Assembly: GCA_040901465.1 (NCBI GenBank)
Contig: JBBDYN010000048.1
Location: 16,527 to 80,526, forward strand
From: JAUSIF01 sp040901465
GTDB taxonomy: Bacteria; Pseudomonadota; Alphaproteobacteria; Rhizobiales; Xanthobacteraceae
Reading direction: 5' to 3'
DNA length: 64,000 bases
Shown: positions 1 through 7,705 of the stretch, one piece after another
Numbering within the stretch: position 1 is the stretch's first letter
Layout of the letters: every line of letters begins with the position of its first letter
Made by a program: the position numbers and the translations under genes
The notes under the pieces: model-generated
Databases searched by the model: none
The model's input: the letters and a program-made list of their open reading frames with translations, nothing else
What the model was told of the DNA's origin: nothing

Positions 1-468
1 GAGAACGTCGCGGCCGCGCGCGTGCACGCGGAACAGACCGGCCTTGCCATGGACTATCGGGCGGTGACCATCGAGGCGCTCGCCGATGAGGGCAAACGCT
101 TCGACATCGTCATCGCTTCCGAGGTCGTGGAGCACGTCACCGACGTCGGCCTTTTCCTGCGCCATTGCGCCGACTGCGTGAAGCCAGGCGGCTTGATGCT
201 CGTGACCACAATCAACCGCACGCTCAAGAGCTTCGCGCTCGTGATCGTCGGCGCGGAATACATCCTGCGCTGGCTGCCGGTCGGCACCCATCGCTGGGAC
301 AAGTTCGTGACGCCGGAGGAACTGGAAGCCGCACTCGCGGCCGCCGGCCTATCGCTCACCGACGACGGCGGGATCGTCTACCATCTGCCTTCGGGCGAAT
401 GGCGCCGCGCGGACGACATGGACGTGAACTACATGATGCTCGCGCACAAGCGCATCGTGCTCGCCTGA
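1..468 (+). CDS. ubiG: Ubiquinone biosynthesis O-methyltransferase, C-terminal part
   Basis: The reading frame is open from the first base, so the 5' part of the gene lies outside the window and only about 155 residues are present. The visible part is the second half of a class I SAM-dependent methyltransferase fold: a DIVIASEVVEHV motif IV region, followed by KPGGLMLVTTINRT and the UbiG-type tail with TRTL-like and GTHRWDKFVTPEEL segments. UbiG carries out both O-methylations in ubiquinone synthesis, acting on the membrane-associated head group. The GTHRW-K-F segment near the C-terminus is typical of UbiG rather than of generic methyltransferases. The next gene starts 27 bases downstream on the same strand. 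The first in-frame Met (base 49) and the Val at base 22 are internal and should not be taken as the start. Confidence 0.9.
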   Translation, partial: ENVAAARVHAEQTGLAMDYRAVTIEALADEGKRFDIVIASEVVEHVTDVGLFLRHCADCVKPGGLMLVTTINRTLKSFALVIVGAEYILRWLPVGTHRWDKFVTPEELEAALAAAGLSLTDDGGIVYHLPSGEWRRADDMDVNYMMLAHKRIVLA

Positions 469-495
469 ACGGCACTTCCGGGAACCCGCACGAAA

Positions 496-1389
496 ATGCT
501 CGAAGATTGGCTGTGGGCGGTCTTCACCGTTGCCGCGGCGCTGGCGCAGACGCTCCGCAATGCGACGCAACGCGAGCTCACCGGCACGCTCGGCACGGTC
601 GGCGCCACGCACGTGCGCTTTCTCTTCGGCTTTCCCTTTGCGCTGATTTTTCTCGCCGCGGTCGCGATCGCCGCGGGCACGCGCTTGCCGAGTCCGCCGC
701 CGGTGTTCTGGCCCTGGATCCTGGTCGGCACGCTCGCGCAGATCGTGGCAACGGCGCTCATGCTCGCCGCCATGAACGAGCGATCGTTCGTTGTCTCGAT
801 CGCCTATATTAAGACCGAGCCCGTGCAGGTGGCGCTGTTCGGGCTTATTTTCCTGGGCGACCGGCTGACGCCACTGATGTCCGCGGCGATCCTGATCGCG
901 ACCGCGGGCGTAGTGCTGATGTCGCTGCGGCCCGGAACGCCGGCCGGCGGCAATCGGCCGGCACAGCTAGGCATCAGCGCGGGCGCCATGTTTGCGCTAT
1001 CGGCGGTCGGCTATCGCGGCGCGATCCTGAGTCTCGAATTGCCGAACTACGTGACGGCCGCGACCTTCACGCTTGCGGCCAGCCTCGTGCTGCAGGCGGC
1101 ACTTCTTTCACTCTATCTCATGCTGCGCGACCCCGGCGTGCTCCGCGCCATCATGCAATCCTGGCGCCCGTCATTGGCCGCGGGCTTCCTCGGCGCGCTC
1201 GCCTCGCAATTCTGGTTTTTGGCCTTTGCGCTCGCCACCGCGGCAAGCGTCCGGACGCTGGCGCTCGTGGAAGTACTTTTCGCCCAGGCGATCTCCACCT
1301 TCGTCTTTCACCAAAAAATTTCCCCGCGCGAGGGCGCGGGGATCGTCATCGTGGTGATCGGCGTGGCGCTCCTGATCTGGGCGCACTAA
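496..1389 (+). CDS. EamA/DMT-family inner-membrane transporter
   Basis: A 297-residue protein made almost entirely of hydrophobic segments, consistent with about ten transmembrane helices arranged as two EamA repeats (roughly residues 5-140 and 155-295). The end of the first repeat contains the conserved ERSFVVSIAYIKTEPVQVALF stretch, and the C-terminal repeat ends in a typical helix (IVIVVIGVALLIWAH). The family exports or imports small metabolites; the substrate cannot be told from sequence. It follows ubiG by 27 bases and is convergent with the DUF1178 gene, whose stop lies only 3 bases after this one. Confidence is high for family and low for any specific substrate. Confidence 0.88.
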   Translation: MLEDWLWAVFTVAAALAQTLRNATQRELTGTLGTVGATHVRFLFGFPFALIFLAAVAIAAGTRLPSPPPVFWPWILVGTLAQIVATALMLAAMNERSFVVSIAYIKTEPVQVALFGLIFLGDRLTPLMSAAILIATAGVVLMSLRPGTPAGGNRPAQLGISAGAMFALSAVGYRGAILSLELPNYVTAATFTLAASLVLQAALLSLYLMLRDPGVLRAIMQSWRPSLAAGFLGALASQFWFLAFALATAASVRTLALVEVLFAQAISTFVFHQKISPREGAGIVIVVIGVALLIWAH

Positions 1390-1392
1390 CCG

Positions 1393-1851
1393 CTAATTCC
1401 GATCCTCCGGCAGCACCGGCAGCGGCTGCACCTCGACGCCTTCCTCGACGAGCTCACGCACTTCCTCGGGCTGCGCCTCCCCATAGATCGAGCGCTTGTC
1501 GATCTCGTCGTAGTGCATTTGCCGGGCGAGCTCGGGGAATTTATCGCCCACGTAATCCGCGTTCTTGGTCACGTGTTCGCGCAGCTCCTTGAGCTTCTTC
1601 CGGAATTCCTGCTCCACCGGCGACATCATCGCGACCGATGTCTTTTCCGTCGGCGCCAGTTTCTCGACACGCGCCGGCGCCTTGTCCGTGCGAGCGACCG
1701 ACGGTCTCATGATCTGTTTTTCCACCGACGCCAAGCCGCAGACCGGGCAGATCACGAGGTCGCGCTTCCGCTGCCCGTCGTAATCCGCGGCCGAGCGGAA
1801 CCAGCTCTCGAAGCCGTGCCCGGCTTCGCAAACGAGCGCGTAACGGATCAA
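1393..1851 (-). CDS. DUF1178 family protein, putative zinc-ribbon regulator
   Basis: A 152-residue protein. The N-terminus (IRYALVCEAGHGFESWF...) carries a Cys-x3-His pair followed by a CPVCG knuckle around residue 35, which together look like a small zinc-binding ribbon. The rest is charged and helical, ending in a Glu-rich tail. I chose a TTG start at 1851 because it gives the usual family N-terminus and overlaps the stop codon of the upstream nitrilase gene (TTGA), implying translational coupling. A longer frame continues upstream but lies wholly within the nitrilase gene and has shadow-like composition. The DUF1178-nitrilase pairing is common in alphaproteobacteria. The function is not known. 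Confidence 0.85.
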   Translation of the reverse strand: MIRYALVCEAGHGFESWFRSAADYDGQRKRDLVICPVCGLASVEKQIMRPSVARTDKAPARVEKLAPTEKTSVAMMSPVEQEFRKKLKELREHVTKNADYVGDKFPELARQMHYDEIDKRSIYGEAQPEEVRELVEEGVEVQPLPVLPEDRN

Positions 1852-2732
1852 GACGCTTTTCCCACGAGATGCAGACGGCCGTCGCCCTTCGCGGGCGCGA
1901 TCACCTCGAAACGCCGCCCGTGCTCGAGCGCCGGAATCTTCTGCCGCGCTTCGGCGACGAGCGCGAGGTCGATGTCGGCCATGGTGACGCCCGGTTCGAT
2001 GCCGGCCTCGGCGGTGATACGACCCCACGGATCGATGACGATGCTGTGGCCGAAGGTGTCGCGGCCGTTCTCATGATGCCCGCCTTGGGCCGCCGCGAGA
2101 ACGTAACAGCCGGTCTCGATCGCCCGCGCGCGCAGCAGGACATGCCAATGCACCTCACCGGTCTGCTTGGTAAACGCGGCCGGCACGGTGATCATCTCCG
2201 CACCCGCTTCGGCAAGCGCGCGGTAGAGCGCCGGGAAGCGCACGTCGTAACAAATCGTGAGACCGATTTTACAGAACGGCAGCGCGACCACGACCGCCGC
2301 CTCGCCCGGCCGATAGGTATTCGACTCGCGATAGCTCTCCCCGTTCGGCAGGTTCACGTCAAACATGTGGATCTTGTCGTAGCGCCCGATGATCTCGCCG
2401 TTGGGATCGATAAAGAAGGTGCGGTTCGCCGCCTTCTCGGGTGACACCTTCACCGCGAGCGACCCGACGTGAAGATGAACCTTCAGATCCCGCGCAAGCT
2501 CCTGGAACGCCGCGAGCGCCGGATCGCGCTCTTCCTCGACAATGTGCGCAAACAGTGATTTGCGGTCGAGCTCCATCAGCGACGTCTGCTCCGGCGTCTG
2601 CACGTAGTCGGCGCCGAGCGCCTTCGCCTCGCGCACGAGCTTCGCGGCGACGTCGATATTGCCGATCACGTTGCGCCCGGTGCGCAACTGCACGAGTGCC
2701 ACGCGAAATTTTTTCGGCTCGCTCAAGGACAC
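1848..2732 (-). CDS. Carbon-nitrogen hydrolase (nitrilase superfamily, Nit/omega-amidase-like)
   Basis: 294 residues, the normal length for a one-domain Nit-type amidase. The catalytic Glu-Lys-Cys triad is visible in order: Glu in TPEQTSLM, Lys in GRYDKIHMFDVNLP, and the nucleophilic Cys in GLTICYDVRFPALYRAL. The HMFDV and CYDVRFP signatures place it near the Nit1/Nit2 (deaminated glutathione or omega-amidase) branch, which hydrolyses amides of dicarboxylates as metabolite repair. The gene lies between comF (34 bases upstream, same strand) and the DUF1178 gene, so the three probably form one operon. In many relatives a glutaredoxin gene lies between comF and this gene; there is no room for it here. 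Confidence 0.9.
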   Translation of the reverse strand: MSLSEPKKFRVALVQLRTGRNVIGNIDVAAKLVREAKALGADYVQTPEQTSLMELDRKSLFAHIVEEERDPALAAFQELARDLKVHLHVGSLAVKVSPEKAANRTFFIDPNGEIIGRYDKIHMFDVNLPNGESYRESNTYRPGEAAVVVALPFCKIGLTICYDVRFPALYRALAEAGAEMITVPAAFTKQTGEVHWHVLLRARAIETGCYVLAAAQGGHHENGRDTFGHSIVIDPWGRITAEAGIEPGVTMADIDLALVAEARQKIPALEHGRRFEVIAPAKGDGRLHLVGKAS

Positions 2733-2766
2733 CTCCTGTCGCCCCGCAAACGCATACTACGGCGTT

Positions 2767-3564
2767 TCACTCGTAACCCACAACCCGCGCCAGCACGAGA
2801 ACGTCCACTCGGCTCGCGCCGGCGCGGCGCAATACTCTTGCGCATGCGTCCGCCGTGGCTCCGGACGTTAACACGTCGTCAATCACGACGAGTTTCCGAC
2901 CCTTTACATCGATACGCGCGGCCTTCGGCACGGCAAACGCACCCTGCACGTTGCGTGCGCGCTCCGAACGCGCAAGACCGACCTGCGGCGGCGTCGGCCG
3001 CACACGCGCGAGAATGTGATCGGCGACCGGAACATTGCCGATACTGGAAATCGCGTGCGCCAGCGCCGCCGACTGATTGAACCGCCGTTGCCACAGCCGT
3101 GTCCAGTGCAGCGGAACCGGTACCAATGCATCCGCATCGGCAAGGAGTTCGGCGCCCGCCCGCGCCATCCAGCGGCCGAGCGGCGGGGCCAGGTCGAGAC
3201 GGTCGCCGTATTTCAGAAGATGCACGAGGTCGCGCGCGACATCGCCATCGCCCGCCGCGGCGCGCGCCCGCTCATAGGCGGGCGGATCGGCGATCGCTGC
3301 CGGTGAAAGCAGCGCCCCGCCTGAGTCGTTCGGGAACGGCGTGCCGAGACGCTCGCAATAGGGCCGCTCGATGAACCCCATCACGGTCCAGCAGGAAGGG
3401 CAGAGCCCGCCTGCGGCGCCCACCGGCTTGCGGCAAGCGAGGCACGTAGGCGGCAGCACGAGGTCGGCGACGGTGCGCGCCGCCAAACGGAGCAACCGGG
3501 CAATTACGGTCGCCGCTCGGGTATGATGCTGAGCCGTTTCCAGGGCGATGTCGGTCGCAGCCAT
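2767..3564 (-). CDS. comF: ComF family phosphoribosyltransferase-like protein
   Basis: 265 residues with the two parts expected of the ComF/GntX family. A four-cysteine zinc finger lies near residues 37-60 (CLACRKPVG...GLCPSCW), and a type I phosphoribosyltransferase domain ends in the PRPP loop LVVIDDVLTSGATADAC. ComF proteins are linked to DNA uptake in competent bacteria, but many alphaproteobacteria carry one without known competence, so the role here is uncertain. It is the first gene of the comF-nitrilase-DUF1178 set and diverges from the methyltransferase gene that begins 65 bases away on the other strand. Confidence 0.88.
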   Translation of the reverse strand: MAATDIALETAQHHTRAATVIARLLRLAARTVADLVLPPTCLACRKPVGAAGGLCPSCWTVMGFIERPYCERLGTPFPNDSGGALLSPAAIADPPAYERARAAAGDGDVARDLVHLLKYGDRLDLAPPLGRWMARAGAELLADADALVPVPLHWTRLWQRRFNQSAALAHAISSIGNVPVADHILARVRPTPPQVGLARSERARNVQGAFAVPKAARIDVKGRKLVVIDDVLTSGATADACARVLRRAGASRVDVLVLARVVGYE

Positions 3565-3629
3565 GGCGCGAGGCTAGCGCCGGACGGTCGGCAATGCCAC
3601 GTTCGGACGATAGGCATGTGGACTCCGCA

Positions 3630-4544
3630 ATGAACGCCCCTCTCCGCCTGTTTGATCGCGCGCTTTTGCGCGCGCGCCGGCGGCGTGCGGCAGCGATCGG
3701 CGCGGAGGACTTTCTCCTCGATCGCGCTGCGGACGATCTCGCCGAGCGTCTGCAGACCGTGACCCGGCGCTTCGCCCTCGCGCTGGATGTAGGTACGCCC
3801 GGCGAGGCCCTGCGCCGTGCGCTCGCCTCCGGCGGGCAGGTCGGCCGGATCATCGCCTGCGAGCCCCTCGCCTACCTGCGCGATCCAACCGCCGGCCCGC
3901 GCGTCGCCGCCGACGAAGAGGCGCTGCCCTTCGCCGACGAAACGTTCGATCTCGTCGTGTCGGCGCTCGCCTTGCATTGGACAAACGACTTGCCCGGTAC
4001 GCTCGCGCAAATCCACCGCGCCCTGAAGCCCGACGGTCTCTTTCTCGCCGTGCTCGCCGGCGGGGAGACGCTCACCGAGTTGCGTCAAGCCCTCGCCGAG
4101 GCCGAAGTCGAGGTCGAAGGCGGCGTGTCGCCGCGTGTCGCGCCGTTCGTGGAAGTACGGGCGCTCGGCGCGCTCCTGCAACGCGCTGGCTTCGCTCTGC
4201 CCGTGACCGATCTCGATCGCGTCACCGTGCGCTATTCGGATCTGGGCGGTCTCTTCCGGGATCTGCGTGGCATGGGCGCCACCAATGCGCTTGCCGAACG
4301 GCGGCGCCGACCGCTGCGCCGCGCCACGCTCGCCCGCGCGGCCGAGATTTATGCCGAACGCTTTGCCGACGCTGGCGGACGGCTGCGCGCCACCTTCGAT
4401 CTTCTGTCGATTTCCGCATGGGCGCCGCATGCGAGCCAGCAGCGGCCGATGCGGCCCGGTTCGGCGAACGTGCGGTTAGCGGATGCTTTGGGTACGCGAG
4501 AAAAATCGGCCGGAGAAAAGGCCGGCCAGGGCGGCGGTTCCTAG
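3630..4544 (+). CDS. Methyltransferase domain protein, BioC/NDUFAF5-like
   Basis: About 304 residues from the ATG at 3630 (MNAPLRLFDRALLRARR). An in-frame upstream Met at 3594 gives a poorer N-terminus. The RALLRARRRRAAA motif is characteristic of the alphaproteobacterial and mitochondrial NDUFAF5/BioC-like group. The SAM-binding domain is degenerate at motif I (LDVGTPGEALRRAL), but later motifs are clear: LPFADETFDLVVSALALHWTNDLPG and ALKPDGLFLAVLAGGETL. The mitochondrial homologue hydroxylates an arginine of a complex I subunit, so either a methylation or a complex I assembly role is possible. Gene order (comF divergent, this gene forward) is conserved in relatives as far as I know. Confidence 0.82.
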   Translation: MNAPLRLFDRALLRARRRRAAAIGAEDFLLDRAADDLAERLQTVTRRFALALDVGTPGEALRRALASGGQVGRIIACEPLAYLRDPTAGPRVAADEEALPFADETFDLVVSALALHWTNDLPGTLAQIHRALKPDGLFLAVLAGGETLTELRQALAEAEVEVEGGVSPRVAPFVEVRALGALLQRAGFALPVTDLDRVTVRYSDLGGLFRDLRGMGATNALAERRRRPLRRATLARAAEIYAERFADAGGRLRATFDLLSISAWAPHASQQRPMRPGSANVRLADALGTREKSAGEKAGQGGGS

Positions 4545-4552
4545 AAGTCGAT

Positions 4553-4753
4553 TCAAGGCATGACTGACTGAAACGCGGTGTCGACCTTGCCGAAGAGATC
4601 GTCACGAACGGTCTCGCCGAGCGTGACGGCTGCCGTCGCAATGGCGATGGAAATACACGCCGCTAGCAATGCGTATTCGATCGCGGTCGTCGCCTCTTCG
4701 TCGCGAACAAAGCGCTTCAGACCGATCAGGGAGTACGAGTACGCTTGTTTCAT
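4553..4753 (-). CDS. Flp-family type IVb pilin precursor
   Basis: A 66-residue small pilin with a short charged leader followed by AIEYALLAACISIAIATAAVTL, the Glu5-Tyr6 hydrophobic helix characteristic of Flp pilins. Alignment to the usual G/ATAIEY processing site puts Ala rather than Gly at position -1 (EEA/TTAIEY). The start at 4753 has an AGG ribosome-binding element about nine bases upstream. An alternative ATG at 4765 forms an ATGA overlap with the stop of the upstream mutT gene and adds four residues. No tad/cpa assembly genes are in the window, so this is an orphan pilin at the end of a ppiase-argJ-mutT string. Confidence 0.85.
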   Translation of the reverse strand: MKQAYSYSLIGLKRFVRDEEATTAIEYALLAACISIAIATAAVTLGETVRDDLFGKVDTAFQSVMP

Positions 4754-4761
4754 CGTCAGCC

Positions 4762-5184
4762 TCATCGCCCGTTTGCGCCTGGCACGGCCAGAAGTTCGAT
4801 CAAATGCGGGATCAGCGGTTCGTCGGCCGGCGGCATCGGATAGTCCCGAAGCCGCTGCGGCCGCACCCACGCGAGTTCTTGCCCTTCCCGCGCCGTCACG
4901 ATCCCCTCCCAACGCCTGCAAACCCAGAGCGGCATCAGGAGATGGAAATCAGCGTAGGCATGGCTCGCGAAAGTAAGCGGCGCGAGACACGCTTGCGTCA
5001 CGTCGATCCCGAGTTCCTCCGTCAATTCCCGAATCAGCGACTGCTCCAGGAGCTCGCCGGGCTCGACCTTGCCGCCGGGAAATTCCCACAAGCCCGCCAT
5101 TGTCTTGCCTTGCGGCCGGCGGGTGACGAGCACCCTGCCGTCGACATCGACGAGCGCGCAGGCTGCGACGAGAACGAGCCTCAC
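4762..5184 (-). CDS. mutT: MutT-type Nudix hydrolase (8-oxo-dGTP pyrophosphohydrolase)
   Basis: 140 residues with a complete Nudix box at about residues 37-59 (GGKVEPGE, then RELTEELGI), including the Glu residues that bind metal. The N-terminus (RLVLVAACALVDVDGRVLV) and the total length match the MutT (deoxy)nucleoside triphosphate pyrophosphohydrolases that remove 8-oxo-dGTP from the nucleotide pool. It lies downstream of argJ on the same strand (84-base gap) and upstream of the Flp pilin gene, with which it overlaps if the longer pilin start is used. The argJ-mutT neighbourhood is common in Hyphomicrobiales. Confidence 0.9.
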   Translation of the reverse strand: MRLVLVAACALVDVDGRVLVTRRPQGKTMAGLWEFPGGKVEPGELLEQSLIRELTEELGIDVTQACLAPLTFASHAYADFHLLMPLWVCRRWEGIVTAREGQELAWVRPQRLRDYPMPPADEPLIPHLIELLAVPGANGR

Positions 5185-5268
5185 GCGCGAACTCGACTTC
5201 GAGCGTAATTGCCGGCCGTTAACGGCTTCCTAGCGCGGGGCCTCGTTTTTCCGGCGATGCCCACAGGA

Positions 5269-6507
5269 TCAGGACCGGTAACCGCCGTTGATCGCGACGT
5301 ACTCTTTGGTGAGATCGCAGGTGAGCACGCGATCGGCTGCACGGCCGAGCTTGAGATCGACGGTCAGGTCAATCACGTCACGTTTCATATAAACCGATAC
5401 CTTTTTTTCATCATAAGCAGGATCGCGGCCGCCGGCGACGGCCACCCGGATGTCGCCGAAATAGATCGAGAGCTTGTCGCGATTTGCCGGCTCGCCCGCC
5501 TTGCCGACCGCCATCACCACCCGGCCCCAATTGGCGTCTTCGCCCGCGATTGCCGTCTTCACCAGCAGCGAATTCGCGATCGACATCGCGATCCTGCGCG
5601 CCGACGCCTTCGACACGGCGCCCTTCACCTGCACTCGCACGAGCTTGCGTGCGCCCTCGCCGTCGCGCGCGATCTGCTCCGATAGGTCGGCGAACACCGC
5701 CCTCAGCGCGCGGCGAAAATCGTCGACCCGCCGGTCGCTTGACTTCTTAATTGTGGGCGCGCCGCGCGCCGCGCCGGCGCCGGTCGCGAACACGAGCAGC
5801 GTATCAGACGTCGAGGTGTCGCCGTCGACCGTCACCGCGTTGAACGTATCGACCACTTCCTGCTGCACGATCGTGCGCAGCGCCGGCGCCGCGATCGCTG
5901 CGTCGGTGAAGACGAACGAGAGCATGGTCGCCATGTCCGGCGCGATCATGCCCGAGCCCTTGGCTATTCCATTGATACGCACTTCCGTCGAGCCGAGCTT
6001 CGCGGTCGCGGTCGCGAGTTTCGGGAATGTGTCGGTCGTCATGATTGCGCGTGCCGCCGCCTTCCAGTTCTCCGGACGCGCCGTGAGCGCGGCACTGCGC
6101 AGCACGCGGCCGATCACGTCCGCGTCGAGCGGTTCGCCGATCACGCCGGTGGATGCAATGAATACTTCGCTGGCCTTGCAGCCGACCGCCTCGGCGGCGA
6201 GTGCGGCCGTCCGCTTGACCGCGGCGATGCCTTTAGCGCCCGTGAACGCGTTGGCGTTGCCGGCATTGGCGACAAGCGCCCGCGCCTTCCCCACGCCGAG
6301 CCGCGAGCGGCACCACTCGACCGGCGCCGACGGGCATTTCGAGCGCGTCAAGACGCCCGCGATTGCCGTGCCTTTGTCGAGGACGGCGAGCAGGACGTCG
6401 GTCCGGCCCTCGTAGCGGATGCCGGCGGATGCGGTGGCGAGCCGGACGCCCGCGATCGGCGGCAACTCCGCGATCGTGGCCGGCGCCAGCGGCGATAGGT
6501 TCCCCAT
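5269..6507 (-). CDS. argJ: Bifunctional glutamate N-acetyltransferase / amino-acid acetyltransferase ArgJ
   Basis: 412 residues, the expected length. ArgJ transfers the acetyl group from N-acetylornithine to glutamate (and can use acetyl-CoA), forming the cyclic arginine pathway in the cytoplasm. The autocatalytic processing site is visible as KGSGMIAPDMATMLSFVFTDA, where the Thr of ATML becomes the N-terminal nucleophile of the beta chain. The C-terminal region has GEDANWGRVVMAVGKAG and ends in YVAINGGYRS, both typical. It starts 13 bases after the stop of the peptidyl-prolyl isomerase gene, so the two are probably co-transcribed. The coding strand includes a run of seven A residues at 5402-5408, but the frame stays intact. 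Confidence 0.96.
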   Translation of the reverse strand: MGNLSPLAPATIAELPPIAGVRLATASAGIRYEGRTDVLLAVLDKGTAIAGVLTRSKCPSAPVEWCRSRLGVGKARALVANAGNANAFTGAKGIAAVKRTAALAAEAVGCKASEVFIASTGVIGEPLDADVIGRVLRSAALTARPENWKAAARAIMTTDTFPKLATATAKLGSTEVRINGIAKGSGMIAPDMATMLSFVFTDAAIAAPALRTIVQQEVVDTFNAVTVDGDTSTSDTLLVFATGAGAARGAPTIKKSSDRRVDDFRRALRAVFADLSEQIARDGEGARKLVRVQVKGAVSKASARRIAMSIANSLLVKTAIAGEDANWGRVVMAVGKAGEPANRDKLSIYFGDIRVAVAGGRDPAYDEKKVSVYMKRDVIDLTVDLKLGRAADRVLTCDLTKEYVAINGGYRS

Positions 6508-6520
6508 ACCCCGTGCGGTT

Positions 6521-7378
6521 CTACTTCGGACCGTCCGCGGGCGGCGTCGCCGTGGGCGCGTCCTTTGGCGGTATCCGTTCGACCTTGGCGGACTCGCGCA
6601 GCTTGCCGACCAGCTCCGCCTGCGCGCGGCGCACCAGATAACTTTGGATCTGGTCCTTCACGTCGTCAAAGGCCGGGATTGGCTTGGCGCGTTTGTCTTC
6701 CACCTTGATGACGTGCCAGCCGAACTGCGTCTTCACCGGGTCAGACAGCGCGCCCTTCTGCAGCTTGAACGCCGCTTCGGCGAAATCCGGAACCATCTGT
6801 TCCATTGTGAAATAGCCGAGGTCGCCGCCGTCCGAGGCGCCGGAATCCTTCGACTCGGCTTTAGCGAGTTCGGCGAAGTCGCCGCCGGCCTTGAGCTTGC
6901 CGAGCACTTCCTTCGCTATCTCCTCGGATTCGACCAGGATGTGACGCGCGCGCACTTCTTCCTCAGGCTTCGTCTTCTTCACCGATTCATCATACAGGTT
7001 CTTCATCGCGGTCTCGTTCGCCGCCTCTTTCGACTCCTGACCGAGCAGCGCCTCCATCAGCACCTTCTGCCGCGCGAACGCGAGACGCCGGTCGAAGCCC
7101 GGCGCCTGATCGATCTTCTTCGCCTCGGCGGCATTGGCGAGCATCGCAATGTCGATGAGATAGGACAGCAGCGCCTCGCGGCGCGCCTGCGGAGCCGCCG
7201 GCGGCAGGTTCGAGCCGATATCGCCCTCGGCGAGCGCGAGGTCGCTCTGACGAATTTCGGTTCCGTCCACTCGCGCGACCACCGCGTCGTCGCCGATCTG
7301 AGAAATGGCCGAAACGGCTCCCGCAATCGTGATCCCCGCGGCAAGCACCATGGCAATCGAAAACTTGGTGACTTTCAT
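6521..7378 (-). CDS. Periplasmic peptidyl-prolyl cis-trans isomerase (parvulin/PpiC type)
   Basis: 285 residues from the ATG at 7378 (MKVTKFSIAMVLAAG). The first 30 residues form a signal peptide or anchor. A SurA-like N-terminal helical region precedes a parvulin domain beginning at EVRARHILVESEEIAKEVLGKL and continuing with SKDSGASDGGDLGYFTMEQMVPDF and KTQFGWHVIKVED, all classic rotamase-core motifs. The C-terminus is a low-complexity Pro/Ala/Thr tail. It should help outer-membrane or secreted proteins to fold in the periplasm. It is the first gene of the run ppiase-argJ-mutT-flp and diverges from secA; this pairing is common in the order and links folding with export. Confidence 0.92.
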   Translation of the reverse strand: MKVTKFSIAMVLAAGITIAGAVSAISQIGDDAVVARVDGTEIRQSDLALAEGDIGSNLPPAAPQARREALLSYLIDIAMLANAAEAKKIDQAPGFDRRLAFARQKVLMEALLGQESKEAANETAMKNLYDESVKKTKPEEEVRARHILVESEEIAKEVLGKLKAGGDFAELAKAESKDSGASDGGDLGYFTMEQMVPDFAEAAFKLQKGALSDPVKTQFGWHVIKVEDKRAKPIPAFDDVKDQIQSYLVRRAQAELVGKLRESAKVERIPPKDAPTATPPADGPK

Positions 7379-7705
7379 GGGAAATCCTCGGCCGCGGCGC
7401 CCGTCTAGCGCCGTACGAAAGTGGCGCAAGGCTTAACGCGAAGCAAGGCCGGCGCCACTGCGGTATCATCGCTGCGGCCGAACCGCCGCCGGAACCGCGA
7501 TTGACAAGGCTCAACAGCGTTCATATCTCTCCGTCGGCCCGCCGGAATCTGCGTCGATATACAATTTCGTGACCACGCGGCATGGCAATAGACCATCCTA
7601 TAAGTGCCGCAGTTTCCCGCCTCCATCGGGCACCGCCCGGATGATCCGGCAGTTCGCACCTGAGCCCAGCGCCGGCCGCGTCGGGCGAGAAGGAAAGACC
7701 CCATA
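7379..7705. other. 327-bp divergent intergenic region between the ppiase gene and secA
   Basis: No coding region is convincing here: the frames that cross it are shadows with no start context or domain. It must hold the divergent promoters for the isomerase operon and for secA. A promoter-like pair for secA is listed separately at 7501-7529. The secA ribosome-binding site is probably the AAGGAA at about 7691-7696, some 9-14 bases before the ATG at 7706. I saw no riboswitch-like or strongly palindromic element. Confidence 0.6.
7501..7529 (+). promoter_or_regulatory. Candidate sigma-70-type promoter for secA
   Basis: A perfect TTGACA hexamer at 7501-7506 is followed after 17 bases by TATCTC at 7524-7529, which matches the first three bases of the -10 consensus. 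Transcription would begin near 7536, giving a leader of about 170 bases before the secA ATG. This is pattern matching only. Confidence 0.4.

Noticed and set aside
1393..2028. The longer 211-residue form of the DUF1178 protein
   Set aside because: Its extra N-terminus is antisense-like Arg-rich sequence inside the nitrilase gene; the TTG at 1851 gives the family's normal start.
2733..2766. A glutaredoxin gene expected between comF and the nitrilase
   Set aside because: Only 34 bases separate the two genes, so it is absent here; it may lie elsewhere.
5402..5408. A run of seven A residues in the argJ coding strand as a programmed frameshift
   Set aside because: The frame is intact on both sides and no alternative product or slippery context is visible.
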